A DNA stretch of 64,000 nt from Evernia prunastri. Lineage: Eukaryota; Ascomycota; Lecanoromycetes; Lecanorales; Parmeliaceae. The stretch is taken from contig NKYR01000044.1 in the NCBI GenBank assembly GCA_003184365.1, forward strand, positions 62,001-126,000, written 5' to 3'. This document shows, in pieces, positions 11,000 to 23,109 of the stretch. The translations under genes were made by a program, and so were the position numbers. Each line of letters opens with the position of its first letter. Positions within the stretch are counted from its first letter, which is position 1. The notes below the pieces were generated by a model, which ran no database searches, was not told where the DNA came from, and saw nothing but the letters and a program-made list of their open reading frames with translations.

Positions 11000-13685
11000 C
11001 TAGAAGAAGTGTGTGTAGACCTTGGACTCAGCGTGTACTTCCATTTCCTGACGTTAAAGTGAGCAACAGCAAGACTATCAGCGTGCTGGAGAACACATAC
11101 CATCTTAAAAGTGTTCAGCTCCTCCTTGATCTGTTGAGCAAGGAGGGGCGTCAAGCGATTGCATGTAGCAATCTCACCTCGTCTATCATACTCCCCTGGG
11201 GGCCAGGTGTCGTGGAATTGTATGCGAGGGCTGAAACTAATATTGCGGGCTGCAAGACTCCGCGGCGTGCCTGGCAAGCTTTTCGAATCACTGTTGGTAA
11301 AGTTCGCCAAAGACAGGAAATATTCTTCTCCTTCTATATTGACCGAATCAGTCTTTCTGTGTCCGGACCGCGGCACGTGTTCATCGGTGGGCGTTGTCGG
11401 AGCACTCGAGTGGGGACTGTCGTTAAAGTGGGGGATCTGAGGGAGATTGAAATCTGGGGTCTTTGTGTCAATAGGTCTTGTGACTGGCGAAGCTTGGCCT
11501 GAATCCGTGCCTGCCGGTTACGAGTTAACGATCGTCGCTATATGTCAATGGAATAAGAGTGCTTACGCTTTAAGATGCCTTTCTTGACCGCTGCCAAAAC
11601 CTTTGCACGCTCTTCTTCTCCACCAACGATGCTCCGCCTGCCCCGTGAGCTCTCCGGTCGTGAACTGCCTGGTCGGTCACCGAAAGAGGTCTTCGACTCT
11701 GAAGCAACGTGTGCAGCATCCATGGAGTTTCTTTCCAACTTGGGGAACCCTGTCCCTCCTCCAGCTTGATCATGCGGGTTGGCGTTAACATTGACCTTCT
11801 CTCGCTCAGCCTCGACTGTTACCATCGAGACTTGAGCCATGCTGACTTCTGGCACCGCCGAATCTGCAGCGGGCACGCCCACAACAGACTTCGGCCTGAA
11901 TAACCCGACCAACGAGCGAGAGCCTTTTTTCATGCCCTTGCCCATTTTTCTGATCATGACCGATGCCGAAGAAGCAGTCGAGGATATCGACAGGTTATCT
12001 GTCGATCCAGTGAAGAAATGCCCTTGCCCGGAATAAATGCCTTCCCCAAGCCCAGCTGCCTCTTGCTTCTGAATCTCGGCGGCTTGCAGAGCTTCCTGTT
12101 CATCCGCGTAACGATCTTTCCGTAGCTTAGCACGCTCATTAGAAGCAGCGGCAGCACTGTTCTCGGCAGATGCCTTTCGAAGTTCAGCCGCACTACCAAA
12201 AGAAAAGGCACGCCGTAATCTCGAAGATTTGCCTTCCTTCTTTCCCTCCTTTTTGTTGAGTGCAGCCAAGTGTTGGGCTGCAGCACTCTGAGGTATGCCA
12301 GTTGTAGTTGTGCTGTTCTGAGCCACGATCGGTGCCGATGGCTTCAGAGGTTCTGGAGCGACAAAAGTATCCTTAGACGAAGGCACCTCAGGGCTCGTTG
12401 CCATCGGCTTTGACAGGGGTGATGGGCTTGTAAGCTTCTTGTTCGCTTCAGAAGATCCTCGTGCTGGAATGGTCACGACTTTGGCTTCGTTCCTAGCTAT
12501 CGGAGTAGCTTCTTGCACTATGGTAGGAGCAGGAGATGGAAGCTCGAATCGCTTCGCTCCTGATGGCTTGGGGCCAGAGCGACCTGAGACCGAGCTCTCA
12601 TTGCTACCACTACGACCATGGGACGAGACCGGTCTCTCTGATGCAGATGTTGTTCGAATTTCGTTTCGTTCCTGTGGCGATGGACCAGCAAGCATCGCCG
12701 CATAAGACTTTGTCAGACCTTGCTGCTGTGGGGGACCTGCTTCTGATAATGGAATTGCATAATCTTTAGCTTCCATGCTGCTAATGCTCCTCCTACGGTA
12801 TCTCTTCGCCAAATCTGTCGAAGCTTGCCGCTCCCTTTGCAGGTTCAAATCATCTTTACTGGCAAGCCTCGGCTGTGCTCCAAGACTGTGATCATTCCCT
12901 ATCGACGATGGACCCGTTTGAGCTCCACGATACGACGGGTAAGATGTTAAAGAAGGGGTACTGCTTGTCTGTGTAGGATGTGCATAGAGGTGACCGACAG
13001 TTGCCATGCCTGAACCCGACGGCATTGCAGATCCGCCTTGACCTTGGTTAGATGTGGTCAAGGCTCCAGATGTCTCCGCACGTCGGTGGTTGCGTCGATA
13101 GCGATCTGGCGACGACTTGGCCACGGTGGCATACGAGGCCGTTTGCAGAGGGAGGCTGAGATCAGCAGAGGAGAGAGGCCTGGAAGACAATTGTGGAGGA
13201 ACGGAGGTATTAGCTGAAACGTTGCCGTCGGAGAAGGTCTGTTGGCGTAGGCTACTGCTACTAGGAGCACTCAGCGGCGTAGAAGCTGTGTTGACTACCG
13301 GTGGGCGGGGTCGGTTAGAAATGGCCGGGCTCTGTTGTGACGCTTGCTGAGTAAGAGGTACTGATGGTGCAGATGCCGTTCTGTTCTCCAGACGGGGAGG
13401 TGGTACAGCTGTAGGATGCTGCCGGAGTGGGTTGGAGCTGTTGGGCAGCACGGGTGAATTAGAGAAGCCATACGGCGACACTGGCGAGGTCGATGTGTGT
13501 CCTCTGTAACTCCCAGCTGCCATTCCACCAACCGAGGTGTTGTAGATGTTTCTAGGCATTTGAGAATTCCGCTGTTGTTGACCTTGTGACCCACTCTGAA
13601 ACGCCTCCGAAGATGAAGGGCGCGTTTGGAGCATTGTCATCGTCGAGGTCGGCGAGGGAAACGAGTGCACCATAGCAGCCATCAT
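11000..13685 (-). CDS. bni4: BNI4-like septin/chitin-synthase adaptor
   Basis: Model: complement of 13685-11567, 11510-11101, 11047-11000; 858 residues, phases agree, introns of 56 and 53 nt. Most of the protein is low-complexity (Ser, Pro, Gln). The recognisable part is the C-terminus: ISFSPRIQFHDTWP, EYDRRGEIATCN, LTPLLAQQIKEELNTFKM and a final VYTHFF, the conserved tail of fungal BNI4 proteins. RNISF within it fits an RVxF-type docking site for PP1 (Glc7). In yeast, Bni4 links septins and Glc7 to chitin synthase III at the bud neck; here a role at septa or hyphal tips is inferred. The start MMAAMVHSFPS with MLQTRPSS nearby resembles other filamentous-fungal members. A 5' UTR intron is possible. 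Confidence 0.85.
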
Positions 13686-16600
13686 GTATGAAAGCTGTAT
13701 GGATGCTGGAGATGTCTATGACGCAACGAAGCTTCACAGGACGATGTAGAGGGATCTTTGGCTGAGGAGTGGAGGGTTTGGTTGGGAAGGAAGGGAGGGT
13801 CGTTCAATATGTCTAAGACACGGATAGGTGTCAGCAATGGCAGTCTAGCGGTTAATGCAGACGCTCTTTGAGGGTTCAAATTATGTAGACGGTGTGCAAT
13901 GGTGGGATTGGACTTTAGGACGGTGGTTCACGAGACTTGGAGGAAATTCTTCGGGTGAGGCAGCACATACACGATTGGTGGCGAAGCGGTCACTGAAGGA
14001 GCGTGTTGTTGCAGCAAGGCATGTAACTACTAGGACGAAGTCTGAATCGAAATGGCCGTCGCCGTTAAAGGTGGATGAGGTCGCTTGGTTGTTCAAAAGA
14101 ATGGGAAAGAAAGGTCGTGACTGTACCGTGTTCTTCAGCCTTAGATTAAAAATGTCCAAGTACTTGCAAGGCCAGCAAAGAGCACGCGGTGGGCGAGATG
14201 AATTACTCTTCCGGCACGAAGAGGTCTAAATCATTCACTCATGATCTCGACGAGCTGATAGGCAAGTCGAGAGGTTGAATTCGAGGTTGATGGTGGAGAA
14301 GTGGAGGATTGTAGAATTAGTTGGTACCCCTGGAGCGTACAGATTACGGTTACGAGTTACCCGTAGCGAAAGTCGGACCGGGATGGAAGAATGCTAGAAA
14401 ATGGGGAACTGGAATGGAAAACGCGATTAAAGAGAAAAGAAGATCAAAGCAAAGAATGGGGTTGGACGGGAGAAATCGAAGTCGTTGCTACCGTTGAGGG
14501 ACTTGCAAACGTCAGATGAGGACTGACTGACTGATGAGGAGGCAAAGAGTGGAAAGATTTCAAAGGTTCGGATTGGCAAAAAAAAAGAGTTTGAAGCAAA
14601 ATGACAGGACAGGACAGCCTAAAAAAAGTGACGGTCGGTTGTAAGAGTCTTTGATTGGCAGTGCCGAGAGTTGAGAGCACAGCATGGACAGGGATTATAC
14701 TGCTTCAAGTATGGTGAATCTTGCTTCAATATGGTAAGACGCGTTTTTCCCTTCATTTTGGCGCACAACTCTTTCGCTTGTTGGACGAGTTGGCACACTC
14801 GATTCTACAGCAATTAAGTCCGTACATATTATTAATTATCATACCTACAATATAATCCGTTGACACCTGCAAGCCTTGGAAGCCACTGCCCACCCACCTG
14901 GTCCTGGACATATTCTTTTCATCGAGACCATGTGCTAATACAAGGAATTCCCCGATGGATGGTACAGTTGGAACTCCCCGCTTAAAAAAGTACACAGACT
15001 CAAACCGCTTTGGAAGAAGTCTTTTTTTTTTAAATGATAACCCCACTGTGAGCCTGAGCCGCACAGACGAATCCTTTGGATGCCGATGCATGATCATCGC
15101 CCGCCTAGGGACTAAACTTATGCAGGCTTCCCCCCCCCACTTCGCACAAACATTCGAAACAAGCAATCTGGACAAAGCGACCAAATGCTACAGACGGCCC
15201 ACAGGACAGAGCAATAATAATTGATATGGAAAATCCTTGTTGGCTCAATTTCGCGTGCAACTTCAAGAAGCTAAGATCTCAAATCTTTACGCTTTCTCCT
15301 AGTCTTCTCCATGCACATATCTCTTGGCTCTCAGGGTTTCCCAAGCTTTTTGTCGTCATGATACTTGCTTATTTTATACTTCAACTCGCGCGCTGCCGCC
15401 CCAGAGTCCCTGAGAGCCCAGAAGTCGGAGAAGACTCCTTCTTTACCCTCGTGAGTGTACGTACTGTATCACTTCCCTAACTTCCACCCCAACATATTCT
15501 AGGCTTCAATATTCTTGGAGCTAGCTACGGTGGACGCATATTGGCTATCCGCTACTCCCGCATCATGACCTTTCCCGTCCGTCTGTACATTATTGAGCGC
15601 CATCATTGTACTCGGTACTGTGGGCGGGGCGCACCTTGACCAATGATTTTGGAAGCTGCAGTCTCGGGACGCACTGCTGCACTGACGACTGGATGGGCCG
15701 AGGATCTGCTGATTCCTCACTCATGCACGGTCCTTCGGGTCCAAAGGCGTTGGTCCGCATGTACTTTTATCTGCATTCATGCATCTTTATACATCCATCC
15801 TCCACTGATAAGACAAGTCCCTGCAGTCGTATTCATCAGTAACCACTACCACCTGTTCTCATCGAATTGCTTTTGCCCTCGAAGTTTGCAGCACCAACCC
15901 ATTTACAAGTACTCGGTCAGCTCTAGAGTACAGCAGCACAGGAATTCATAAACTTCCATCAGAAGTTCCGTCAGCGCTGTATCTGATACCACGCTCCACA
16001 AAGAGTGCCAAGCCTTGGTATTTTTCAGGTACTAACCTGCCTGCAGCTCCGTCCAGCTCGGTCACGAATGACATGGCGCAACGTCCAATATCTGTTTTCA
16101 ACTTGTCATTCGCTTTATACGGAGTAAATGTATTCCTGATGATGAACGCCCTTAATTACTGTTTCCATGACCACGAAGCAGATTGCCGAGATCGTGGGAT
16201 GGAAAATTGCCTTGACCCTTTCCCTATCCCCGCCAAGTTTCATGCAGATCAGCAATATTACAGAGCGGCAGCTAGCATGGACGCGCCAATGAGATACTTC
16301 TCCGAATTATTATTGTACCCTATCATCGCCAACCCGCACCAAGCCACCAACTCGTCGAATCTGGGGCTGGTGTGTAAGTCTGTAACGTTATTCTCAAAGG
16401 CTTAGGGCAACGTTCAACACCACACGGGGCCAAGAAAGTAACTAACAGGTGGCAGACATCTCCCTAGGTCCCTGAGGTAGAGCTTGAGAGCTTCTCGTCC
16501 CGTGAGGCTATGGGCCCAACTTGACTTAATTTCCGAGCCCATGTTCTGCTCGAGGCTCGAGCCCCGTCTGAGATTTGATTGCCGCGCGCCTCTTCAAACA

Positions 16601-16923
16601 TTGCGCACATGGGACTTTTTGAGTGTGATCAGATTATAAAAATCAGGTAAGCAAGGCGATTACTGCGTCGAGAGAGTTAAGTATTAGATGCTTCAAAAGG
16701 TACGTAGCATGTCACATATTAGCACGATATATTCGTGCCTCCATCATGTTGGATTCTGTAAGTGTCTCGCTTGCTCGAAGACACTGCCTTCTTGCACAGC
16801 CGGCGCGATCCTTCGGGCCTTGGAACTTCAGCCTCACGTGCCGAAAGCGTTGATGAGAACGTTTTGATCTGAATTGATGACTTCTTTTCTCCCCAACAAC
16901 TTCGTACCTTCACTGCTTGAAGG
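13686..16923. other. Long intergenic region, no supported gene
   Basis: The first kilobase should be the promoter and 5' UTR of the BNI4-like gene; homopurine and homopyrimidine runs occur (14578-14586, 15018-15030, 15130-15138). A short plus-strand stretch near 15505-15600 contains ILGASYGGR, like a Rossmann nucleotide-binding loop, but does not continue. An open frame at 16073-16405 has no recognisable domain. Nothing else can be supported. Confidence 0.45.
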
Positions 16924-17834
16924 ATGAATCTCACTCTGTCAACGCGTTGTGCTTTGATCTCCACCATCGTTCTTCTTGCGAGAACAGTCAGCGCAGATTC
17001 CGGTGCCAATGGCACCTGGCTGTATCCAGATCCTAGCACAACTCCCAGTTTCAACTACCTCGACACCCTGAACGCTTCATGGACGTCAGACTTTTCGACA
17101 CCATGGCTCCATCTCTGGTGCGGTGTCATCAACCCCAATTCTTCTTCTCCAGTGCTAGGCGAAAGTAATGACCGGATCCTGTTTCCCTTTACCCTAGCAC
17201 CCGAAATCTGACACATATGACAGTGTACAATCAAACGGCGCCTGCAACGGGTAGCCTCGAATTCCCCCTCAATTATGCGCTCGAACCATTCAGCTGCCAC
17301 TTCGAACTCTCCCCCCACCCGGCCGTAGGGTTGGGGCCCCCGTTTGCCATGAGCGGGACCTTCAATGTCGCAATCGAAAGCAACGCCAAACCTGTGACGT
17401 GGAGCCAAAACACCGGAAACTCATCCACTGCGAGCACCGGTACGAACGCAAGCCCAAACCCAGAATCGACAGCCTCTCCCACACCTTCTTCCACATCTGC
17501 AGCTGGAGCACAAGTTAGTGGGAGCAGTGGCCTCAGCCAAGGTGCGAAGATAGGCCTAGGAGTTGGAGTGGCGCTGGGGGGTTTGGCGTTGATCGTTGCT
17601 GCCGCTGGTTTCTTCGTGCTTCGACGGCGGAGAAATACGAGCACAAACAAGACGGGGAACTACAAATCCCGTCTAGCCGCTCGTAATCATGCTACGCCTC
17701 ATTCGACCGGCCCACAATATGCTTCGAGTAAACAAGGCTGGGCGGAGATGCCCGGACATGACAGAGTGCATGAAAAAGATAGCACTCCGGTGGCACCGCA
17801 AATGATGGGGGAGCTTGAGGCACCCAGATATTAG
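16924..17834 (+). CDS. Single-pass mucin-like surface protein
   Basis: Model: 16924-17164 joined to 17224-17834; 283 residues. The 59-nt intron has donor GTAATG, branch CTGAC and acceptor ACAG, and restores frame at a point where the unspliced frame stops. Residues 1-25 form a signal peptide ending near VSADS. The ectodomain (about 26-165) has tryptophans, two cysteines (WCG, FSCHF) and several N-glycosylation sequons, then a Ser/Thr/Pro/Ala-rich stalk. One membrane helix (IGLGVGVALGGLALIVAAAG) is followed by RRRR and a basic cytoplasmic tail of about 80 residues. This layout is typical of uncharacterised fungal cell-surface or wall-sensor-like proteins. No enzyme motif is seen and the ligand is unknown. 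Confidence 0.75.
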
Positions 17835-18397
17835 TGCTGGATCTTCTCGCTCTGTAAGCTTCTTTCTGGACTGAAGCGCCGATACCAAGGCCTTCCATGC
17901 TCTTTAGCGTCGGCCCACCTACAATCATGGGTCGGTTGACAGAGCGTTATCCCGAGCCGGCAAATTTGCTCGAGGTAGAGCGCGAGGTACTCCGCAGAGA
18001 AGGGTCCGTTTTTGGAGGATCTGGTCTGGAATCAGATATCGAGATGATAAGTTTAGCACGTTTTGGTCAAGAAATAGAGACCATGGAGACCATGAAAACT
18101 TTGGCGAAGGACAGCGAGGCTTTTCATTAATTCCAATTTGAACATATTCTGGAGTTCTTTCAAATGTATCTATTCTCAACTGTTCACCGCAGAGGCAGCT
18201 CAAATCTGCGTCGTGGGTAGACCCCCTGTTTGTACAATATATAACACTCAATCAAAAGCGTATATAAACAAATCGAGCATCCCCCGTCTCGACCTACAGT
18301 TGAACCCTTCTAACAACACGCCAGAAATCTGATTTTTCCCCCTCCACAGCCAGCCACCCCACAAACAAACAAATAAAACAAACAAAAAGCAACCCCC
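17835..18397. other. Convergent 3' flanks
   Basis: Lies between the plus-strand surface protein and the minus-strand GTPase. It carries an open frame at 17897-18130 without motifs and A-rich sequence near 18360-18392 (AAACAAACAAATAAAACAAA), suitable for 3' UTR and polyadenylation signals. Confidence 0.45.
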
Positions 18398-19193
18398 CTA
18401 GCGCATCACCGGCCCCCTCCCCTCCTTATTCCACCTCACCCGACTCCTCACCCACTCCACCGCCTCCCGCACCCCATCCCCCTTGAGCGCACTCACGGGC
18501 AAGACCCGACTATCCCTCACCCCGCCCCCCCTCTCCCCCTCAAACACCCGCCTCACAAGCCCCTCCTTGATCCTCACCGTCTCCACGCAGTCCTCCCGGT
18601 CCTGCTTGTTCGCCAGCACGAGCAGCGGGATGGACGCCGTGCTCGGATGCGACAGCACCGACTCGAGCGTCCGTCTGCACTCCTCCAACCGCCCCACGTG
18701 GCCCTCGCCGCCGCCGCTGACGTTCTGCATCTCAGACGAGGATGAGGAGCCGTCACCGATGTCGCAGCCGTCGACGACGAAGACGATGGCGTGGCAGACG
18801 GGGTAGTAGCTCGTCCACATGGAGCGCAGCGCGTGCTGGCCGCCCACGTCCCAGATCTTGAGGTACATGTCGTCGAGGGAGACGGTGGCGACGTTTTGGC
18901 CGACGGTCGGGACGGTCGGTTTGCGGGGCGCGGGGGTGTGGTTGTAGAGGGTTTTGATGGTGGAGAGGAGCGTGGTTTTGCCGGCGTTGTCCAGGCCGAG
19001 GAGGAGGATGGAGTACTCTGCGGGCGGTCTGTTAGCCGGGGAGGAGCAGAGGCGATGTGAGTCATCAACGAGAGAAGACATAGGGCTTCGATGCGCTGTG
19101 GAAGGGGGGGGGGAGAAGGAAAGGGATTGGCGGGGGGCATATACCTTCTTTGGACGTTGCCCAGAAGTAAACGCTTTTGGCTAGGTGGTACAT
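18398..19193 (-). CDS. arl3: ARF-like small GTPase, ARL3/ARFRP1 type
   Basis: Model: complement of 19193-19145 and 19017-18398; 222 residues. The first exon (MYHLAKSVYFWATSKE) joins in phase 1 across a 127-nt intron to EYSILLLGLDNAGKTT. All G motifs are present: P-loop GLDNAGKT, WDVGGQ, NKQD and SALKG. The N-terminus begins MYHL without a glycine at position 2, so it is not myristoylated like ARF. This start and the SILLLG context match yeast Arl3 and animal ARFRP1, which are N-acetylated, act at the trans-Golgi and recruit Arl1. A Ser-rich insert (around DGSSSSSEM) between WDVGGQ and NKQD lengthens it beyond the usual size of about 200. The gene is very GC-rich, unlike its flanks. Confidence 0.87.
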
Positions 19194-20389
19194 CCTGGCT
19201 GGGGAATCCGACTTATGGGAGGTCTGCGCAGGGGCAGCTGCATGAGACGCGGAGGGCAGAGAGGCAGCATGTCTCAATCAGCATCGTCGTGAAATCATGT
19301 TGGCAACTACTCTAAGAGTGTGATATCTGGACCGGGCTTCAGTAAGGGAATGCCAGAAGTCACCCAGGCGGTGTAGGGCTGAATAGGGCTGAAACCGAGA
19401 CAGGCACAAAGTTGGTGGTTCTTTGGGACCTTGATCTGTATCTCTCAGCGCTTGTCAGCACTGCAAAAGTATCTCTGTGTGTCTTGCGGTATGATACAAG
19501 TCTGATAGCACATGACAAAGGTCCAGCCAGGGAGACCCGAAAGGGAGGCTGAGGCACGAGTGACTTCCTCCTGGTATGTTACCTCTACATAGCGTCTACC
19601 CAACCTTCAGAGCGTACTCGCAGGCTACTCCCTAAACTCTATGTACAAGGGAACGCTTTACGACATGATTGTATTTAGATGCATCTTCCCATTGCCTGCG
19701 TTGCATTTGCATCTGGCTCCTGATCTGCACGACTGTGATATTACACGCAGGGTTTTTCATTTCGATGACAGTGAATTCTGCGTTCAGTCGTGATGCTTTT
19801 GCTTTTAAGGCACGAGATAAAAGCACTACTTATCCTCTGTTCATCAGCCATGACCTGTGATCTGTCTATTCCGAGAGCGGATATAATTCTGACAGATCTC
19901 CTGAACTCAACCACCTGGCTGCGAGCTTGAGGTCGATCTTACCCAAGTGTATAATAGATGCTATGATTATTCCCGGTAACAAACTTCCTTCCGTCCTTAT
20001 GCCAAGCCTATTTCCGTCCCAATATACTACAGCTTTGTTGTCGGTTTGAAGGCGCGTATCAAGCACAGGGTTCGCTTTCCCACAGGTCATATCTCCCTAT
20101 TATTCGAATCTATTCCCATCTTTGTCTGCAAAAGCATAGTTGATTCGGGGGTTTTCAGAAGGCGACCGTGGACATGCAAGCTCGCATCAATGCTCTGGAA
20201 AAAACGCTCCAAGCTTGGTAAACCGATATAGCCAAAGATGAAGCATGCCCGAGACTATTTAATGTAAATCAGCAAGCAACAACTGTACTCGAGACTCCAT
20301 CGAGGACTGTTTAGAGGCTCCTCCTTCTGACAAATTTCCTCTTCATTCATCAATAAGACACGAAGTACAAGGTACTAATGTTCATGCTA
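19194..20389. other. Intergenic region, no supported gene
   Basis: Promoter of the GTPase gene on the left and the flank of the O-methyltransferase relic on the right. Short open frames only, none with motifs or splice support. Confidence 0.45.
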
Positions 20390-21150
20390 AGGGAAAGTAC
20401 CTTTTGAGTGCCTCAATCTATACCACCATTCGGATGGGCTTATTCAATACGCTCAACACGAGCGAAAATCCCAAGACAGCCACGGAGCTAGCGAGCGTTG
20501 ATAACGAATATTACCGACGACCACGAACCGCTGATCGGTGACACTTCAATTCATCCACTCATGCTGGCTTTTGACGTTGTCTCTAGTCCGTATCCTGAGG
20601 CTGTTGGCTGCCACGCATATGGTAATAGAGAATGAACGTTGGACTTACGTAGCTGCGGCGGTGTCCAATGCGCTTGCCATTCCAGCGCTGCCGGGGGGCT
20701 CCAAATGCCTATCAGTCATATGCCCGTCCATCCTTCCATAGGGAGCCGAAACTACCCTGTAGGCATGAGCCGGCCGCTCTCTGTTGCACAAAAAGTCTCG
20801 AGTTCCTCGCGCAGACTAACTCCAAGAGACCTGAAGGTCCCATGGTCGTTTCCCAGCACGCTGACAATACCGATGTAACCTTTCTAATGGCTGGTGCAGC
20901 AGCCCTGGAAGCTCAACTACTTCCTTAAAATGCTGGAGGGTTGGCGTGGTGGCAGAATTCCATGCTTTGAGGTGGATCTCATTGAAACTTCGCCCTTTGA
21001 AAGTACGAAGAAGTCTATCGGTATTCTCCCCTCCTTGTGGACGCCACTGGTAGTTTTGGATACGATGTCCAAACCTTTCCCAACCAGACCGGACGTCTAG
21101 TGCAACAGGACCGATATTGTTCAAATGAAATACGACCTCTTCACTGAACA
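20390..21150 (+). pseudogene. Decayed SAM-dependent O-methyltransferase
   Basis: Pieces of one protein appear in order but in different frames. SIYTTIRMGLFNTL and PKTATELAS (about 20405-20500) resemble the dimerisation/winged-helix part of fungal O-methyltransferases. Next come ATHMVIENERWTYV and AAVSNALAIPAL (about 20605-20690), then QHADNTDVTFLMAGAAA (about 20850-20905), and LLVDATGSFGYDVQTF with GRLVQQD (about 21030-21115), the SAM-binding motif I region. In-frame stops (for example after TADR near 20540) and at least three frame changes without plausible splice sites separate the pieces, and the C-terminal catalytic part is not found. Such enzymes often belong to secondary-metabolite pathways, but no partner gene is nearby. 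Confidence 0.72.
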
Positions 21151-21734
21151 GCTAGTCAAAAGTGAACAGTCGATTTGAGACATAACTATACCCTACCAGA
21201 CTACTTCAGCCCTCGAGGTCTTATCCGTACGCGCCGTCCTTTCTCGCAGCTTTGATATCTTTCGTCACTCCGCCAATTTCACCAGCCAGGCCGGCTCTGA
21301 CGTGTGATATTCCGCGAACGAAAGCAGAAAAATCCGTATCTAGAGGACTGCTTGTTCAGTACCCATCGAGTTCCTGGTCTCTAGTACTCTCCCGTACAAC
21401 TCATCTGCCCAGCATCATTTGCCGCTCAAGGGCAAATGGTCCGCCCACAATGGCCGCGATTCAGCAGACAGTGGACGTGATACGTCAGGAAAAAGTCGCA
21501 AGACGCGATACTGACTCCAATCGATACCGGCTCTCGTCATTCAAGCACAACGATTCGGCAAGCTGTACATTACATTGAGAATAGAATTCATACACGAACC
21601 CCCAACCGCGATCCCTCCCACTGACCGCCCCAACCGCCAACAACACTCCAATATATACACGACCGACCGAACATCTGCAACATGCGTCCCTTTCCCCCGC
21701 CCCCTCTACCACATACCCCTACCCCAAGATATCA
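21151..21734. other. Intergenic region, no supported gene
   Basis: Right flank of the O-methyltransferase relic and 3' flank of the proline-rich membrane protein. C-rich on the plus strand near 21600-21830. The missing C-terminal part of the methyltransferase could not be recognised here. Confidence 0.4.
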
Positions 21735-22322
21735 TCAAGACCCAACCTTCACACGCCCCGTCCTCACGCCAACACCCACCCACACCGCCACCACCACCCC
21801 AACCAGCACCCCAACCCCCACAGCCACGAGCCCCCTCCTCCAATAACGCCGCGCGACCTCGTCCCCCGTGACCGGCGGATAGAGCTTGAAAACGCTCCGT
21901 TCCGCCCCCGGCTGCTGCTGCTCTCCCCGCTTCGCCGCTTCCAGGTCCACCCGCATCGAGAGATCGGTCCAGCTCTCTTTGAAGTGGCTCGGGTGCTCCC
22001 GTTTGCTCGCCGAGGGCCGGCGGGGCGAGCTGGGGAAGCCGAGGTCTGCGGGGTCGTGCGGGGTGGTGGTGGTGGGTGGCGGGGGCTGGGAGAGGCGTTG
22101 TTGTTGTTGTTGCGAGTAGACAGAAGGGGAGTATTCCGGCGGGGGGATTTGCTGGGTTGATGGTGATGGTGCGGGTGCGGGTGATAGGGGCAGCGGTGTT
22201 GATTCGGGATCAAGGGGGGGCGCGATGTATGCCGGTGGTGCGGTTTCTGCGGTCGCGGATTGGTAGGTTGGGGGGATGTTGAGGCGGGCCATGAGCCCTG
22301 GGGGGAGGGGGTGGATCCTCAT
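21735..22322 (-). CDS. Proline-rich protein with C-terminal membrane segment
   Basis: Intronless open frame of 195 residues from an ATG. Residues 1-110 are Pro/Ser/Gln-rich with PPAY and PPEY motifs (possible WW-domain or NEDD4/Rsp5-type ligase docking, inferred), a run of five glutamines and a run of four threonines. A more ordered segment (SHFKESWTDLSMRVDLEAAKRG) precedes one hydrophobic helix near residues 165-185 (GLVAVGVGVLVGVVVAVWVGVGV) and a short basic tail. No signal peptide is seen, so it may be tail-anchored with the Pro-rich part in the cytosol. A similar layout occurs in the 109-residue protein at 23110. Function unknown. Confidence 0.5.
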   Translation of the reverse strand: MRIHPLPPGLMARLNIPPTYQSATAETAPPAYIAPPLDPESTPLPLSPAPAPSPSTQQIPPPEYSPSVYSQQQQQRLSQPPPPTTTTPHDPADLGFPSSPRRPSASKREHPSHFKESWTDLSMRVDLEAAKRGEQQQPGAERSVFKLYPPVTGDEVARRYWRRGLVAVGVGVLVGVVVAVWVGVGVRTGRVKVGS

Positions 22323-23109
22323 GGGTGAGAGGAAGGGCAGGTTTTGAGAGTGAGTGACAACTGAACAGCGTTTGGATGATAAGCGCTGGATATTGCGAGA
22401 ACGAGGAACAGAGGTGCGAAAGGAAACGTGGAACAGGAGAGCACGCGTAAGTGGGGACAGCGACCGGTATATAATAGCCTGATGGAATGGATGATGGATG
22501 TAGCGCCGCAGATGAAGTTGATGCAGTTATCGCTCAACATAAGCCCCAGCACTATTGATAGTCATCGTGTGCCTCCTCATGCCAGGCTGATCGGCTGTTT
22601 CGGCTTCGGCTAAGCCCCCGCTCGCGATCCTTTTTCTCAGCACTCAGCCTGGAATCCCTCGATTTGAAACATGGTCCTTGCGTCATATGTTTGCAGCAGC
22701 AATCAAAGTACGGAATGATGCCTGCTGTGAGGGAATGATCTATTTCCCCATATTGTCTTTTGTAATCGACGAAAAGTTGCGACTGCTTTCTATAAACACA
22801 AGAAGAACAATCGCGCCAGTCTTGATCGTCGCCAGAGGCCTGATTGCAGCGCTAGGTCTGCCAATGCGTTCTCTTCTATCGTGGATTCGGCCTCACTTAG
22901 ACGAATCTATACTTAATGGTAAAAAGCGAACGGAGTATTTGGTGATGGCGGTTTGGACAACATTCGAGGGCTCTGTCCGTTGCATTTCTCCAGAGGAAGG
23001 AGGCTTGGTGACGACTTTATGGAGGCTTCTTCGAATTCTTTGGTGTCCTCCAACGTAGGGGGTGACTATTCCATCCTGCTGCCGTCCTCGGAGCCGAGTC
23101 CAACCCATC
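22323..23109. other. Intergenic region between the two proline-rich genes
   Basis: Contains the promoter of the 195-residue protein and the 3' flank of the 109-residue protein. A plus-strand open frame at 22678-23058 has no motif and no codon pattern that convinces. Confidence 0.4.

Noticed and set aside
13836..13900. tRNA-like boxes (GTCTAGCGGTTAA and GGTTCAAAT)
   Set aside because: Spacing and stems do not fold into a cloverleaf, and the acceptor arm is missing.
15505..15640. ILGASYGGR stretch like an FAD/NAD-binding loop
   Set aside because: Does not continue as an oxidoreductase and no exon model works.
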